Positions 51,568 to 60,440 of a stretch of 64,000 bases of DNA are shown here, one piece after another; the stretch's first letter is position 1; the number at the start of each line of letters is the position of its first letter. Source of the stretch: CAVYWD01 sp963772225 (GTDB taxonomy: Bacteria > Myxococcota > Myxococcia > Myxococcales > UBA5297); contig CAVYWD010000005.1 in NCBI GenBank assembly GCA_963772225.1, forward strand, positions 248,001-312,000, written 5' to 3'. The notes beneath the pieces are model-generated. The model was given only the letters and a program-made list of their open reading frames with translations. It made no database searches and was not told the DNA's origin. The position numbers and the translations under genes are program-made.

Positions 51568-53097
51568 CCAGCCCTTTAAAGGTCGTAAGTAGTTGGTGTT
51601 GCTGCGGGATTTCGACTCTATTGTGCGGGTCCTGAGAATCTGCCATGGATCTGGCCTCTCCTGGGCGCGTCCAAACCGGGGCGCCCGTCGAAAGGCCAAC
51701 GCATGATTCTTGGCAAGGTGTTCGCTCCGTTCATTGAACAGAGCCCGATTAGCGTGATGGCGCGTGGGACACTCGAGCATGCGCTGCGCTCCGAAGATGT
51801 TGATGCCGTGTTTGGCGCGAGCGCTGAAACGCAATACACGCGGACGCTGCTGTTCTCCACAGTCGTCGACTTGATGAGCCTCGTGGTTCACCGCATCCGG
51901 CCGTCGCTTCACGCCGCCTATCAAGCCAATCGGCGCCGAATTGAGGTCTCGGTACAGTCGCTGTACAACAAGGTCGACGGAATCGAGCCGGGGGTCGGTG
52001 CGGCATTGGTCAAGCACGTCGCCGGTCGCACTGTTCCGTTGATTGAAAGCATGAAGGCATCGCTTCCGGAACTCCTTCCAGGGTATCGAGCTCGGATCCT
52101 CGACGGGAATCACCTGGCGGCCACGGAGCATCGGATTTCCGAGCTGCGCAAGACCGCAGCGGGCCCGCTGCCAGGGTTTGCATTGGTCGTGCTGGATCCG
52201 CGCCTCCTGCAAGTAACCGATGTGATCCCTTGCGAGGATGGCCACGCCCAGGAGCGCTCGCTCACTGAAGCGGTGTTGGCGAAGGTCGCGCCGAGGGACG
52301 TGTGGATCGCTGACCGCAACTTCTGCACCTGCGCCCTGCTCTTCGGCATCGCCCGTCGAGAGGGGCTCTTCATCGTCAGGCACCACCGCATCAATGTGCC
52401 GTGGAAACCGATCGGCCGTCTTCGTCGCTGCGGCACCATCGACGGCGCCGAGGTTTGGGAACAGGAGGTGAAGCTGAGGGATGACACCGGGAACTCGCTC
52501 CTCGCCCGCCGTATTACCCTGAAGCTTCAGAAGGCGACGCGTGATGGCGACCGGGAACTTCACATCCTGACGAATCTCCCACCAGATACTCTCGGCACAA
52601 CCGTCGGCGCTGTCTACCGAAAGCGGTGGGGCATCGAGTTGGCATTTCAGGAGCTGGAGGCAACCCTGGAAGGCGAGCTCAATACGTTGGGCTATCCGAA
52701 GGCAGCGCTCTTCGCGTTCTGTGTGGCCTTGGTCGCCTACAACGTTCTCTCGGTCATCAAGGCCGCCTTGCGCGCCGAGCACGGAGCCGAAAAAATCCAA
52801 GAAGAGGTATCGGCCTATTACCTGGCCGACGAAATCGCCGGCACCCGGCGAGGCATGGAGATCGCGATCCCGCCCAAAGCGTGGCGAGTATTCCAGGCAG
52901 CCCCAACCAGCGAGGTCGCCAAGGTGCTTGTCGACCTCGCTGGAGAAGTTGACTTGCTGAAGTTCCGTCGACATCCACGTGGTCCAAAGAAGCCGCGGCA
53001 ACCGAGAACCTTCAACCGAAGACACCCTCATGTTTCCACTGCTCGCTTGCTAGCATTGCGGAAAACAAAGAGAAAGAACGCACCTTGAAAGGGCTGG
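51568..53097 (+). mobile_element. intact IS4-family insertion sequence (1530 bp)
   Basis: The ends are near-perfect 15-bp inverted repeats, CCAGCCCTTTAAAGG on the left and the complement of CCAGCCCTTTCAAGG on the right, with one mismatch. The element is bounded by an exact 10-bp target duplication and carries one full-length transposase gene. An intact duplication and open transposase suggest a recent insertion. Confidence 0.92.
51703..53088 (+). CDS. IS4-family transposase
   Basis: 461 residues. It catalyses cut-and-paste movement of the surrounding element. The DDE triad is visible: Asp in ARILDGNHLAATEHR (about 133), Asp in VWIADRNFCTCAL (about 202) and Glu in the Y-R-E motif YRKRWGIELAFQELEA (about 311). 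The C-terminus is basic, with many Arg and Lys residues. No frameshift is seen. The gene fills almost all of the element. Confidence 0.93.
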   Translation: MILGKVFAPFIEQSPISVMARGTLEHALRSEDVDAVFGASAETQYTRTLLFSTVVDLMSLVVHRIRPSLHAAYQANRRRIEVSVQSLYNKVDGIEPGVGAALVKHVAGRTVPLIESMKASLPELLPGYRARILDGNHLAATEHRISELRKTAAGPLPGFALVVLDPRLLQVTDVIPCEDGHAQERSLTEAVLAKVAPRDVWIADRNFCTCALLFGIARREGLFIVRHHRINVPWKPIGRLRRCGTIDGAEVWEQEVKLRDDTGNSLLARRITLKLQKATRDGDRELHILTNLPPDTLGTTVGAVYRKRWGIELAFQELEATLEGELNTLGYPKAALFAFCVALVAYNVLSVIKAALRAEHGAEKIQEEVSAYYLADEIAGTRRGMEIAIPPKAWRVFQAAPTSEVAKVLVDLAGEVDLLKFRRHPRGPKKPRQPRTFNRRHPHVSTARLLALRKTKRKNAP

Positions 53098-53107
53098 TGC
53101 GGCCACT
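53098..53107. repeat. right target-site duplication of the IS4-family element
   Basis: TGCGGCCACT, identical to 51558-51567. Confidence 0.9.
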
Positions 53108-53229
53108 CCAGAGTGCGGGGATTCCCCTGTCACTACGCGGACATGGCCGCTACGGGGATAGTCGAATGGGGTCAACTTGGGGTACCTATTGCCTTGCGAG
53201 AAGCATAGGTGCCACCCAAGGAGACCCCG

Positions 53230-53946
53230 ATGTCGATGAAAGCATGTCCGAGCGGCGAGGCCAAGTCCCTGATCCAGACGGTGAGCGCGGACTCGTTTGC
53301 GGCCTCGAGAGCGCAGCTCGAACAGATTGTGGTCAAGCTCGAGGGGCCTGACTTCCAGGACGCGACCCATAGCGTTCTCGAGAGCTGGCTCGAGGTCGAG
53401 GGCCGGGATCTTATACGTCGGCTGATGCAGGACCACTTGGCATTGCGAGCGGCGAGGGAGCCCAAGCGGCCGGCAGTTGTCGGCAGCGAGGGGACCTCGC
53501 GCAAGGAGGCGGTCGAGGGCGAGACGCGGCAGCTCGACACGATCTTCGGCGGCGTTGACGTCAAGCGATTCGCCTACCGCGCACCGCGCAAGGGGGTGGG
53601 CAACCTGATGCCCCTCGATCTCGAGCTGAACCTGCCCGCGGGGCAATTCTCGTTCGGGCTGCAGCGGCGGGCGGCAACAGAGATCGCCAGGTCCTCGTTC
53701 GAGAGCACGCGCGAGACGATCGAGCAGCAGACCGGCGTTGTGATGAGCAAAGGGCAGCTCGAGGAAATGGTCTCGGAGATGGCCGCGGACTTCGACCTGT
53801 TCTATTGCTTGGGCAGCAAGCAGGCCGAGGCGGGTCTGGCGGCTGTCTTCGGGCCGGAAGACGGAATCAAGTCGCCCGCAGGACTCGACCGCTCGAAGCT
53901 CTTGATCATCACCACGGATGGCAAAGGCGTCCGAAGTCGGCACTAA
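53230..53946 (+). pseudogene. ISKra4-family transposase, 3'-truncated
   Basis: About 238 codons from ATG 53230 (AAGGAG upstream). It shows LESWLEVEGRDLIRRLMQDH, a Zn-lacking linker with GETRQLDTIFGGVDVKRFAY and RAPRKGVGNLMPLDLELNLP, and QQTGVVMSKGQLEEMV, the N-terminal half of ISKra4-type transposases. It ends at LLIITTDGKGV, exactly where the catalytic domain should begin, and runs into an unrelated sequence. The left end of this element probably lies in the hsdM flank and was split by the IS4 insertion. It is inactive. Confidence 0.8.
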
Positions 53947-54249
53947 GTGCGTACGAAGCTCAGGTTCTCGAACTTTCAAAGCTCATGGTTCCCCCCAGGT
54001 CGAACGGACCGTACCAAGGCGCCACAGAGGCTCGCGAACTTGGCGCCCACCCCCGGCGCACGCCCGCCGCGCTGCTACGCCGCTCAGGGAGCTGCGACGC
54101 CACCGCGCTCCGCCACCAGACTCCTGATCAGGCCCCTGCCCTCAACTCGGAAAACCACCGCGGGTGGATCGCGGACCGGTGCGGGAAACAACAGTCCTTA
54201 ACGCGCCGGAGTGCGCGGAGCGCCAAGTGGACGACTGGGCAGAGGTTGG
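53947..54249. other. junction sequence, no gene recognised
   Basis: About 300 bases between the truncated ISKra4 transposase and the helicase remnant. It shows no open frame with recognisable content and no visible IS end; probably it is scrambled island DNA. Confidence 0.4.
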
Positions 54250-54539
54250 CTGCAGGTGGTGGTTCCAGACCGCGACCACGCTCCAAATCGGCTCGCGAGC
54301 GGGACCGGCTTCGTCAGGAGGTCCTCGAGCATTTGGGCTGGCGTCTCCACCGCGTGTGGTCCACGGATTGGTTCAGAAATCCTGAGCGAGAATTCGAGCT
54401 TCTTCTTGAGAAGATGGATGCATTGCGGCGTGCCGACGCGACGGTAGGTGGGGTTGAGCGAAGGCGATTCGAACCGCATTTCCGCCTGGTCTCCGGGAGA
54501 GCTTCAGAGCCGCGAAAGCTCATCGCGCTGGCTGAATGA
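54250..54539 (+). pseudogene. C-terminal remnant of a DUF3320/DUF4011-type helicase-nuclease
   Basis: The readable part is ARERDRLRQEVLEHLGWRLH, then RVWSTDWFRNPEREFELLLE, then KMDALRRADA. ERDRxRQxxLExLGWxxHRIWSTDWFxNP is the end of a Vsr/REase-like domain in large superfamily I helicases found in defence islands. The rest of this roughly 1500-residue family is missing, so this is a dead 3' fragment at the right edge of the island. Confidence 0.7.
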
Positions 54540-54641
54540 TCACGGCCGAATTCCCGCGAACCGCGGGCCGGCAACTCTGCCAAGGATGGCGCGGTGTCGA
54601 ACGCCCGGGCTCGCGATGCCCGAGGCGTCGTCATCGCCGGC

Positions 54642-56915
54642 TCAAAGATTCGTGCCGAAATCCCCAAGCGAGATGGACGGCCCGAAGATGAAGGCCACCG
54701 GCCTCCCGCCGCTGCCGGTGCGACCCGGCGCCCACTCGAGCCACGCGTGGATTCCGATGGCGGCCTGGCCTGCCTGCTGCGCGTTGAGCAGGGGCACGGT
54801 GATGCCGGGCCCCAGGACCATGGAGAGCGCCGCCTTGCCCGACAGGTCGGTGCCGAGCAGGCCGACCTCGAGGTCCAGCGGAAACTCGTGGCCCTCCTTG
54901 TCGAGGAGCGCGAGGCGGGCGACGACGCCCGCGCTGAACTGCAGCACGCCGCCGCCGGTGCCGCCGCCCATCGTGACGCGGTAGAGGCCGGTGGGCACGG
55001 TCGCCGACCCGTAGAGGCGCAGGCGCCCGTCGCCGAAGACCATCTGGTAGCGGCGCGACGGGAGCCCCGACGTGCCGCCGCTGGCGACGTAGAAGCCGGG
55101 CTCGTCGTCGTGGGCGATCTGCACGATGACGTGATCGTAGGGGCGCATGCTCGCGCCCTGCCCCACCCAGAGCGCGTCGGTGGTGGCGGACGACGACAGG
55201 ACGAGCACCCGCGAGAAGCCGCCGTCGCGCGCCGCGCCGGAGGGGCTGGTGATGGACACGCTCACCCGGATGCGCTGCGCGCCGTCCTCGGGCGACAGCA
55301 CCTCGCGCGCGATGCGCAGCCGGCAGCTGTCGCGCGACGCGAAGGGCAGCGAGTTGAGGACGCCCGCCTTGATCTCCCGCTCCAGGCCCTGCGAGTCGCG
55401 GCAGAGCATGGTGAAGAGCTTGCCGGTGCGCGCGTCGTCGGTGGAGAGCGAGGCGGGCACGTTCACCGGCCGCACGGCGAAGTGCACGTCGCTCTCGAAA
55501 GTGGCGAGCGGCCCGGCGAGAGGCGAGCCCGGCGGCCGGTAGGCGAAGACCAGGGGGATCTCGCCGACCGTGCGCGTCTGACCGCGGATGAAGGTCGCCG
55601 CGCCCTCGTGCCGCACCGTGTAGAACCCGGGCAGCGAGACGGGGGTGATGTCGGGCGACACCTTGCGGTCGGGGCTCGCCCACTCGATGCGCACGTCGCG
55701 GTTGGTGGGAATGACGCCGAGCTCGCCGATGGCTGGGTCGACGAGCGAGACCTGCAGCGGCGCGTAGCGGGCGCGCACGTCGATGCGGGCCGAGCCCACG
55801 ATGGCCCGGGTAGAGGCGCGCACGAGGCGCAGCTCGAGGCTGTCGACGCCGCGGGGGACGTGGCCGAGGCGCACGTCGGCCCGCTTGGCGTCGCTGGCGA
55901 AGCGCTCGATGAAGGCCGCGGAGGGGGGCGAGGTCTCGGCGGCGAGGTCGCTGAGGTCGGTGGGGCAGCGGTCGCCGAGCGCCACGGGAAGCAGGTGGTC
56001 CTCGGTGCCGGCCAGCACAGCGGGCGACAGCGGCCGAAGCTGGCAGTGGGCCACGGGCAGGGTGACGCTCGCGGTGGTGACGAGCCCGTCCGCCTGCTGA
56101 ACGGCGAAGCCTAAGCGCAGCCGCGCGTTGACGGTGACCGCGTCGCCGCCCGCCGGCGGCACGACGACGACGCTCGCGCCGTCGTCGGCGAGCCAGCACG
56201 ACGCCGGCCGGCAGCTCACGGAGGCGACGGCGTCGGGGAGGGCCAGAGGGAGCGAGGTCTGCTCGCGCCAGGCCTCGACGGAGCTCGCTCGGACAATCGG
56301 GGCGTCGAGGATCATGCGCTGCACGGGCACGCGTAGGTCTTCGACGGGGACCTTGGCCCCCGCGCGCGCCCAGAGCTCGGGCGCGGCGGCGCCCGCGGGC
56401 GGCGGGAAGCCCGGCGGCAGCCGGAGCACCTCGAGGGGGAGCCGAGGCAGCGCGCCGCGCGCGAGGTCGACCGGGACGTTGACGCTGCAGGGCTCGCCTG
56501 GGCCGCAGGACTCGGCCGTCCAGGGCTGCGAGCCGAAGCGCCACCACACCGCCGCGCCCGCGAGCGGACCGCCCTTCAGCTCGAGCCGGCCCTCGTCGAC
56601 GAAGAGGCGCGCCGCCGTGCCGCCGCGCGGGACGGCAGGCACGATGGAGAGCTCGAGCCGGCTCGGCGCGGCGCAGTCGCCGGCCGACAGCACGGCCCGG
56701 GTGCCGGGCGCGTCGGGCGCGACCACCCGGCCGCCGGCGATGGCGACGCGGTCGTCGCCGCTCACCCCGCACAGGCGGCGGCCGAGGTCGCTCGAGGCCC
56801 CGGCCTCGATGGCGAGAGAGGTGAGCGCGTCGGCGGCGCGGTCGTCGGCCTTTGGAGCGTCGGCGCCAGCCGCGAACCACGCAGTCAGCGCGGCCGTGAG
56901 CAGGGCAGAGGTCAT
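54642..56915 (-). CDS. large exported protein, function unknown
   Basis: 757 residues from ATG 56915, where a signal peptide begins (MTSALLTAALTAWFAAGADA); the open frame continues upstream without coding character. Cys pairs are scattered through the first half (LCGVSG, AESCGPGEPCSVN, SVSCRPASCWLADD), fitting an oxidising periplasm. Beta-rich segments follow, and the C-terminus has barrel-like strands (LRLYGSATVPTGLYRVTMGG, then LALLDKEGHEFPLDLEVGLL, ending ISLGDFGTNL). No family is recognised. It is the first chromosomal gene right of the defence island. Confidence 0.8.
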   Translation of the reverse strand: MTSALLTAALTAWFAAGADAPKADDRAADALTSLAIEAGASSDLGRRLCGVSGDDRVAIAGGRVVAPDAPGTRAVLSAGDCAAPSRLELSIVPAVPRGGTAARLFVDEGRLELKGGPLAGAAVWWRFGSQPWTAESCGPGEPCSVNVPVDLARGALPRLPLEVLRLPPGFPPPAGAAAPELWARAGAKVPVEDLRVPVQRMILDAPIVRASSVEAWREQTSLPLALPDAVASVSCRPASCWLADDGASVVVVPPAGGDAVTVNARLRLGFAVQQADGLVTTASVTLPVAHCQLRPLSPAVLAGTEDHLLPVALGDRCPTDLSDLAAETSPPSAAFIERFASDAKRADVRLGHVPRGVDSLELRLVRASTRAIVGSARIDVRARYAPLQVSLVDPAIGELGVIPTNRDVRIEWASPDRKVSPDITPVSLPGFYTVRHEGAATFIRGQTRTVGEIPLVFAYRPPGSPLAGPLATFESDVHFAVRPVNVPASLSTDDARTGKLFTMLCRDSQGLEREIKAGVLNSLPFASRDSCRLRIAREVLSPEDGAQRIRVSVSITSPSGAARDGGFSRVLVLSSSATTDALWVGQGASMRPYDHVIVQIAHDDEPGFYVASGGTSGLPSRRYQMVFGDGRLRLYGSATVPTGLYRVTMGGGTGGGVLQFSAGVVARLALLDKEGHEFPLDLEVGLLGTDLSGKAALSMVLGPGITVPLLNAQQAGQAAIGIHAWLEWAPGRTGSGGRPVAFIFGPSISLGDFGTNL

Positions 56916-57381
56916 GGGCGGCAGTGCTCCCGAGCAAAGGTGCCCTTGCGCGGTCGGAATCGCACCGCGCGGGCGGCGCAACTTCCGGGCGCCGCGGCTC
57001 GGGATCTCGCACAGGTGACGTCGGACGTCCACTTGTTGCGGCCGCTCGGCCTCGACGGCGCCGGCGGGGTCGTGCTCCCGTCGGGGCGAGGGGCGGGCTC
57101 GGCGGCCGGCCTCGTCCCCGGCATCGCGCGCGCGATGCCGGTCGACCGCCTCCTCGATGCGCGCCTCGTCGATGGATCCGTGGATGAAGGCAAGCCCTGC
57201 CACGCGCTGCCGGGCTCCGCATCGGCCGGGGCCCCCGCTCGACGTCGGCCATTCTCGCGCGCCCGGGCGACCGAAGGCTTGGGCGTCCTTGCGAGCCGAA
57301 GGAAGAGCCGCGAGGCCTCGAGTCGCGGCGCCCCTCCTCGCGCGCGGGCGCGGGGAGGGGCTCGAAGGCTTCAGCTTGCGC
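56916..57381. other. intergenic region, no gene seen
   Basis: 466 bases between two leftward genes. Open frames here are extensions or shadows of neighbours and have no recognisable product. It should contain the promoter of the large exported protein gene. Confidence 0.45.
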
Positions 57382-59775
57382 TCACTTCCCCCAGCCGTCC
57401 TTCACCGCGGCCTGGGCGGCCTTGTACGGGAACTTCGCCATCAGCTTGTCGAGCGAAAGCTTCGGGTCGCCCTCGCGCATCGCGTGCTGCAGGACCACCG
57501 AGGCCCAGTAGTCGCTCGCGTACTCGGTGCCCTGGAGCGTGGCGGGGACGCCTTTGGCGTTCACCCGATGGCAGGCCGCGCAGGTCACCGGGCCGTCGTA
57601 TTTGCCGTCCGGGCTGAATTGCATGGCCTGCTCGTGGGTGGTGGTGTCGACGCTCTTGTCCTTTCCGTCGAACCGGACCGGGTAGAGCCCGTGGATAGAC
57701 TGGTGGCAGGACTGGCAGGCGATGGAGCCGTGGGCCTTGGAATAGCGGTAGAGCGAGTACTTGCTCGGCTGGTCGATGGGGAAGTAGCCGCCGCCCAGGC
57801 TCTCGACGAACGGCGCAGCGTGGCAGTCGGCGCAGTGGGGCTCGGCGGCGGCGAGCCACCAGTCCTTGCCGCCCGACGCGGCGTCGTACGGGACGGGGTC
57901 GCCCTCCTTCGCGTTCCAGGCGAGGAGCTTGAGCTTGCCCGCGGCGTCCTTCCCGGCCCGCACCAGAGTCGCGCCCTTGTGACTGCCGTAGTAGCTGCCC
58001 AAAGGGTCGCCCGGGGCGCCGACGACGGGGTCGGCGAAGCGCTCCTGGAAGGCCTTGGCGTCGCCGCCGGCCACTGCCTGGATGACCTCCGCGAGCGGCT
58101 TGTTCCGCAGCGTCGAGCCCTCCTGGGTGGCGGGGCTCGCCAGGTCGTCGGCCGCGTAGAGCGCCTGCGAGAGCGGGCTGTGGCAATTGGTGCAGTAGAG
58201 CCCGCGCATCTCCTTCACGCCCTTGCGGTTCTCGTCCTTGCGGCTCACCTCGTCGAGGTACCACTTGCCCACCGAGTTCAAGAAGAAGGGCGGCTTGGCG
58301 GCGGGGTTGGTGTGGGCGTCGCGGCGCAGGTAGCAGCCGCCGCCGGCGACCCGCACGTCCTTGTCCGAGAAGCGCGGCTCGCCCTCCGAGTCGGTCACCG
58401 CGCCCGCGTTCTTGCCCGGCTCGTTGAGCCCCTCCGGCTGCCAGTGCGTCGGGTGGCAGGCCTGGCAGCTCTGGGTGCGGCCCGCCTTGTCGGGCATGGC
58501 GGCGAACTGCAGGTGCTTGGCGTGGATGGACTCGGTCAGCGGCTTGGCCTTCACCGCCGTGTAGCCGGTGGCGCCGGGCCGCGGCGACTGGAGGTTGCCG
58601 GAGACGTTGTCGGCGTGGCAGTCGGCGCAGTTCACCGGGCCGACCGCGCCGAGCCGGTTGGTGGATGCGCCTGGGTGATAGCTCTTGAGGAAGCTCGTCT
58701 TCTCGTGCTTGTCGTGCAGCTCGAGGATGGCGATGGCCGCCTGCGACTGGCGCTTCATGAAGTCGGACATGTCCGGGGCGCTCTTCGTCCAGTAGTCGTA
58801 CTCCTGGTCGAAGATTTTGAGCCCCTCGGAGCGCGCCATGAGCGCGGCGGAGCCCTCGGCGGAGTGGCAGGTGTAGCAATTGGGGATGTCCACCGGGTTC
58901 GTGCCGAAGAACTCGACCGGCTTTCCGCCGGCGAGGACGGGTTTGCCTTCCTTGTCGGTGATGCGCACCCCGGAGACCTGGTACGGCTGGAAGTCCTTTT
59001 CAGTGACGCTGCGGATGGAGCCCCTGCGCCGGCTGTCGGTAAAGGCGGTCATGGGCAGGCCCAGCGCGTCCCAAAGGTGGGAAGCGGTGAGGGTGAGCTG
59101 CACGTTCTTCACCTCCGGGATGAGCGAGTCGGTGAAGACCTTGTTGCTCCCCGTCGGCCCGGAGTAGGCGAGCTTCCCGCCGGCCATCCCCTGTCCGGTG
59201 GGGCCGGAATCCACCGGCACCTGGATCTGGCTGCCGACGTGGAGTCGCTTGGCCTCGGTCCAGTCGGCGGGCACCGTGCCCTCGAGGTCCTTGTAGATGA
59301 ACAGGTGGGTCCAGACGTAATTGGCCAGATTGTCGCCCGGCTCGTTCATCCGGCCGTTGCCGTTGACGTCCTTGGCGACGCCCCAGTAGCGCATCTTGTT
59401 GCCTTCGCTGTAGGTGTTGTCGCGGGTGAAGTAGGTGAGCGAGACGCCGTCGTCCGGCGCGAGCAGCCGAGGGGGGCCCTTGCCGCCCTCGGTCCTCACC
59501 GCTTGCGCTTGGATGCTGTTGTACGGGGGAATGACGCAGCAATAGCTGATCTCGAAGCCCACGCAGTGCATTCCCAGCTCGTAGTTCACGAATACGGCGT
59601 AGGGATCCTTCGGGTCGAAGACCGGGCCTCCCTTGCCGCCGGCGTCGGCGGCCTTCCTCAGGGAGCTGGTGGAGAACGGCGGCGACGGGTCGTACGGCGC
59701 CCGCTCGCCCGCGCTCGCCGGGAGTGCGGAGCTGAACGCCAACGTCGCGATGGCCCAACGGTGGTGGCCTCTCAT
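57382..59775 (-). CDS. seven-CXXCH multihaem cytochrome c, secreted
   Basis: 797 residues with a signal peptide (WAIATLAFSSALPASAG). Seven haem-binding motifs are spread over the last 500 residues: CYTCH, CADCH, CQACH, CTNCH, CADCH, CQSCH and CAACH. The N-terminal 250 residues have no haem motif but contain NYELGMHCVGFEISYCCVIP and PYNSIQAQAVRTEGG, a conserved-looking block with a Cys pair. It is a periplasmic or outer-surface electron carrier; the partner and substrate are unknown. GGAGCTCCC precedes the ATG at 59775. No maturation or quinol-oxidising gene lies beside it. Confidence 0.88.
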   Translation of the reverse strand: MRGHHRWAIATLAFSSALPASAGERAPYDPSPPFSTSSLRKAADAGGKGGPVFDPKDPYAVFVNYELGMHCVGFEISYCCVIPPYNSIQAQAVRTEGGKGPPRLLAPDDGVSLTYFTRDNTYSEGNKMRYWGVAKDVNGNGRMNEPGDNLANYVWTHLFIYKDLEGTVPADWTEAKRLHVGSQIQVPVDSGPTGQGMAGGKLAYSGPTGSNKVFTDSLIPEVKNVQLTLTASHLWDALGLPMTAFTDSRRRGSIRSVTEKDFQPYQVSGVRITDKEGKPVLAGGKPVEFFGTNPVDIPNCYTCHSAEGSAALMARSEGLKIFDQEYDYWTKSAPDMSDFMKRQSQAAIAILELHDKHEKTSFLKSYHPGASTNRLGAVGPVNCADCHADNVSGNLQSPRPGATGYTAVKAKPLTESIHAKHLQFAAMPDKAGRTQSCQACHPTHWQPEGLNEPGKNAGAVTDSEGEPRFSDKDVRVAGGGCYLRRDAHTNPAAKPPFFLNSVGKWYLDEVSRKDENRKGVKEMRGLYCTNCHSPLSQALYAADDLASPATQEGSTLRNKPLAEVIQAVAGGDAKAFQERFADPVVGAPGDPLGSYYGSHKGATLVRAGKDAAGKLKLLAWNAKEGDPVPYDAASGGKDWWLAAAEPHCADCHAAPFVESLGGGYFPIDQPSKYSLYRYSKAHGSIACQSCHQSIHGLYPVRFDGKDKSVDTTTHEQAMQFSPDGKYDGPVTCAACHRVNAKGVPATLQGTEYASDYWASVVLQHAMREGDPKLSLDKLMAKFPYKAAQAAVKDGWGK

Positions 59776-60440
59776 GGGAGCTCCTCGAGCAGCGCTCTCG
59801 GGGTCGGCAAGCAACGTGACGCGAAGCGCGCTCGTCAAACGGGAATGGGGATGAGGTCGCCCCGTCGGCGAGGATTTAGGCGACCTTATCGCATCTAACG
59901 CACATCCTAATGACGCGCCACTGGAATGATGTTCGCCACGCCGCGGCAAATGGTATGCGACGCACCCATGAAGAATTTGAAGTGCGCAATAAAGAGAAAC
60001 GGCATTGACCCGCCCGTGGCGGCAAAGATTTCGCGTTGCCGCGTCTCTAATGTGAAAGAAGTGGCCCGGTCCCGAAAGGCGCGGACGGGCGACGCGAGGG
60101 CTTCGTCTGCAGCGAAGCTGCAGGCGGGCGATGGGCGCAAGGGGCCGTCGCGAGCTGCGGCGCGCGCGAGCAGCCTCGCCCCGTCGGGCCGGCCTTCTCA
60201 CGCGGCTTCGACTCCTCGCCGTGCGCTCCCCGTCCGCCCAAGCCGGCCACGGCTCCGGCCGGCGCCGGAACCCTGGCCGGCTCGCGCGTCTCGGGACTCC
60301 AGCGGGTACCAAGCGCCTGAAGTTCGTTCTGGGATGGATAGCCTGCCCGTTCAGCCTGAGCGGAGGCCGAAGTCGAAGGCCTTCGCCAAGCCCGGGATGA
60401 ACGGGTGGGAGATCCCGGAAGGAACTTGGGTCGGGCGGTA
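59776..60440. other. intergenic region with one hairpin repeat
   Basis: 665 bases. The left 150 bases are relatively AT-rich (for instance around 59920-60060) and probably hold the cytochrome promoter. A dispersed-looking hairpin repeat is near the right end. No coding sequence is supported. Confidence 0.45.
60346..60405. repeat. hairpin repeat of the 'CCTGAGC...GTCGAAGG' type
   Basis: CCCGTTCA at the left pairs with TGAACGGG at the right. Between them lie CCTGAGCGG, GTCGAAGG and the palindrome CGAAGGCCTTCG. Hairpins with CCTGAGC and GTCGAAGG are scattered through many soil-bacterial genomes. It lies about 36 nt after the stop of the RSH-like gene and could also act as a terminator. Confidence 0.55.

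Noticed and set aside
54631..57252. 873-residue minus-strand frame overlapping the exported-protein frame
   Set aside because: It is Arg-rich and repetitive in character, with no signal peptide. The other minus frame has a signal peptide and Cys pairs, so it is the real gene.
57157..59898. 913-residue plus-strand open frame
   Set aside because: It is the antisense shadow of the multihaem cytochrome gene; composition is Val/Gly/Arg-rich and it has no domain.
59900..60060. Sigma-54 or FNR-type promoter for the cytochrome
   Set aside because: Partial matches such as TGGCGCG and TTGCCGC occur, but spacing and second half-sites do not fit.
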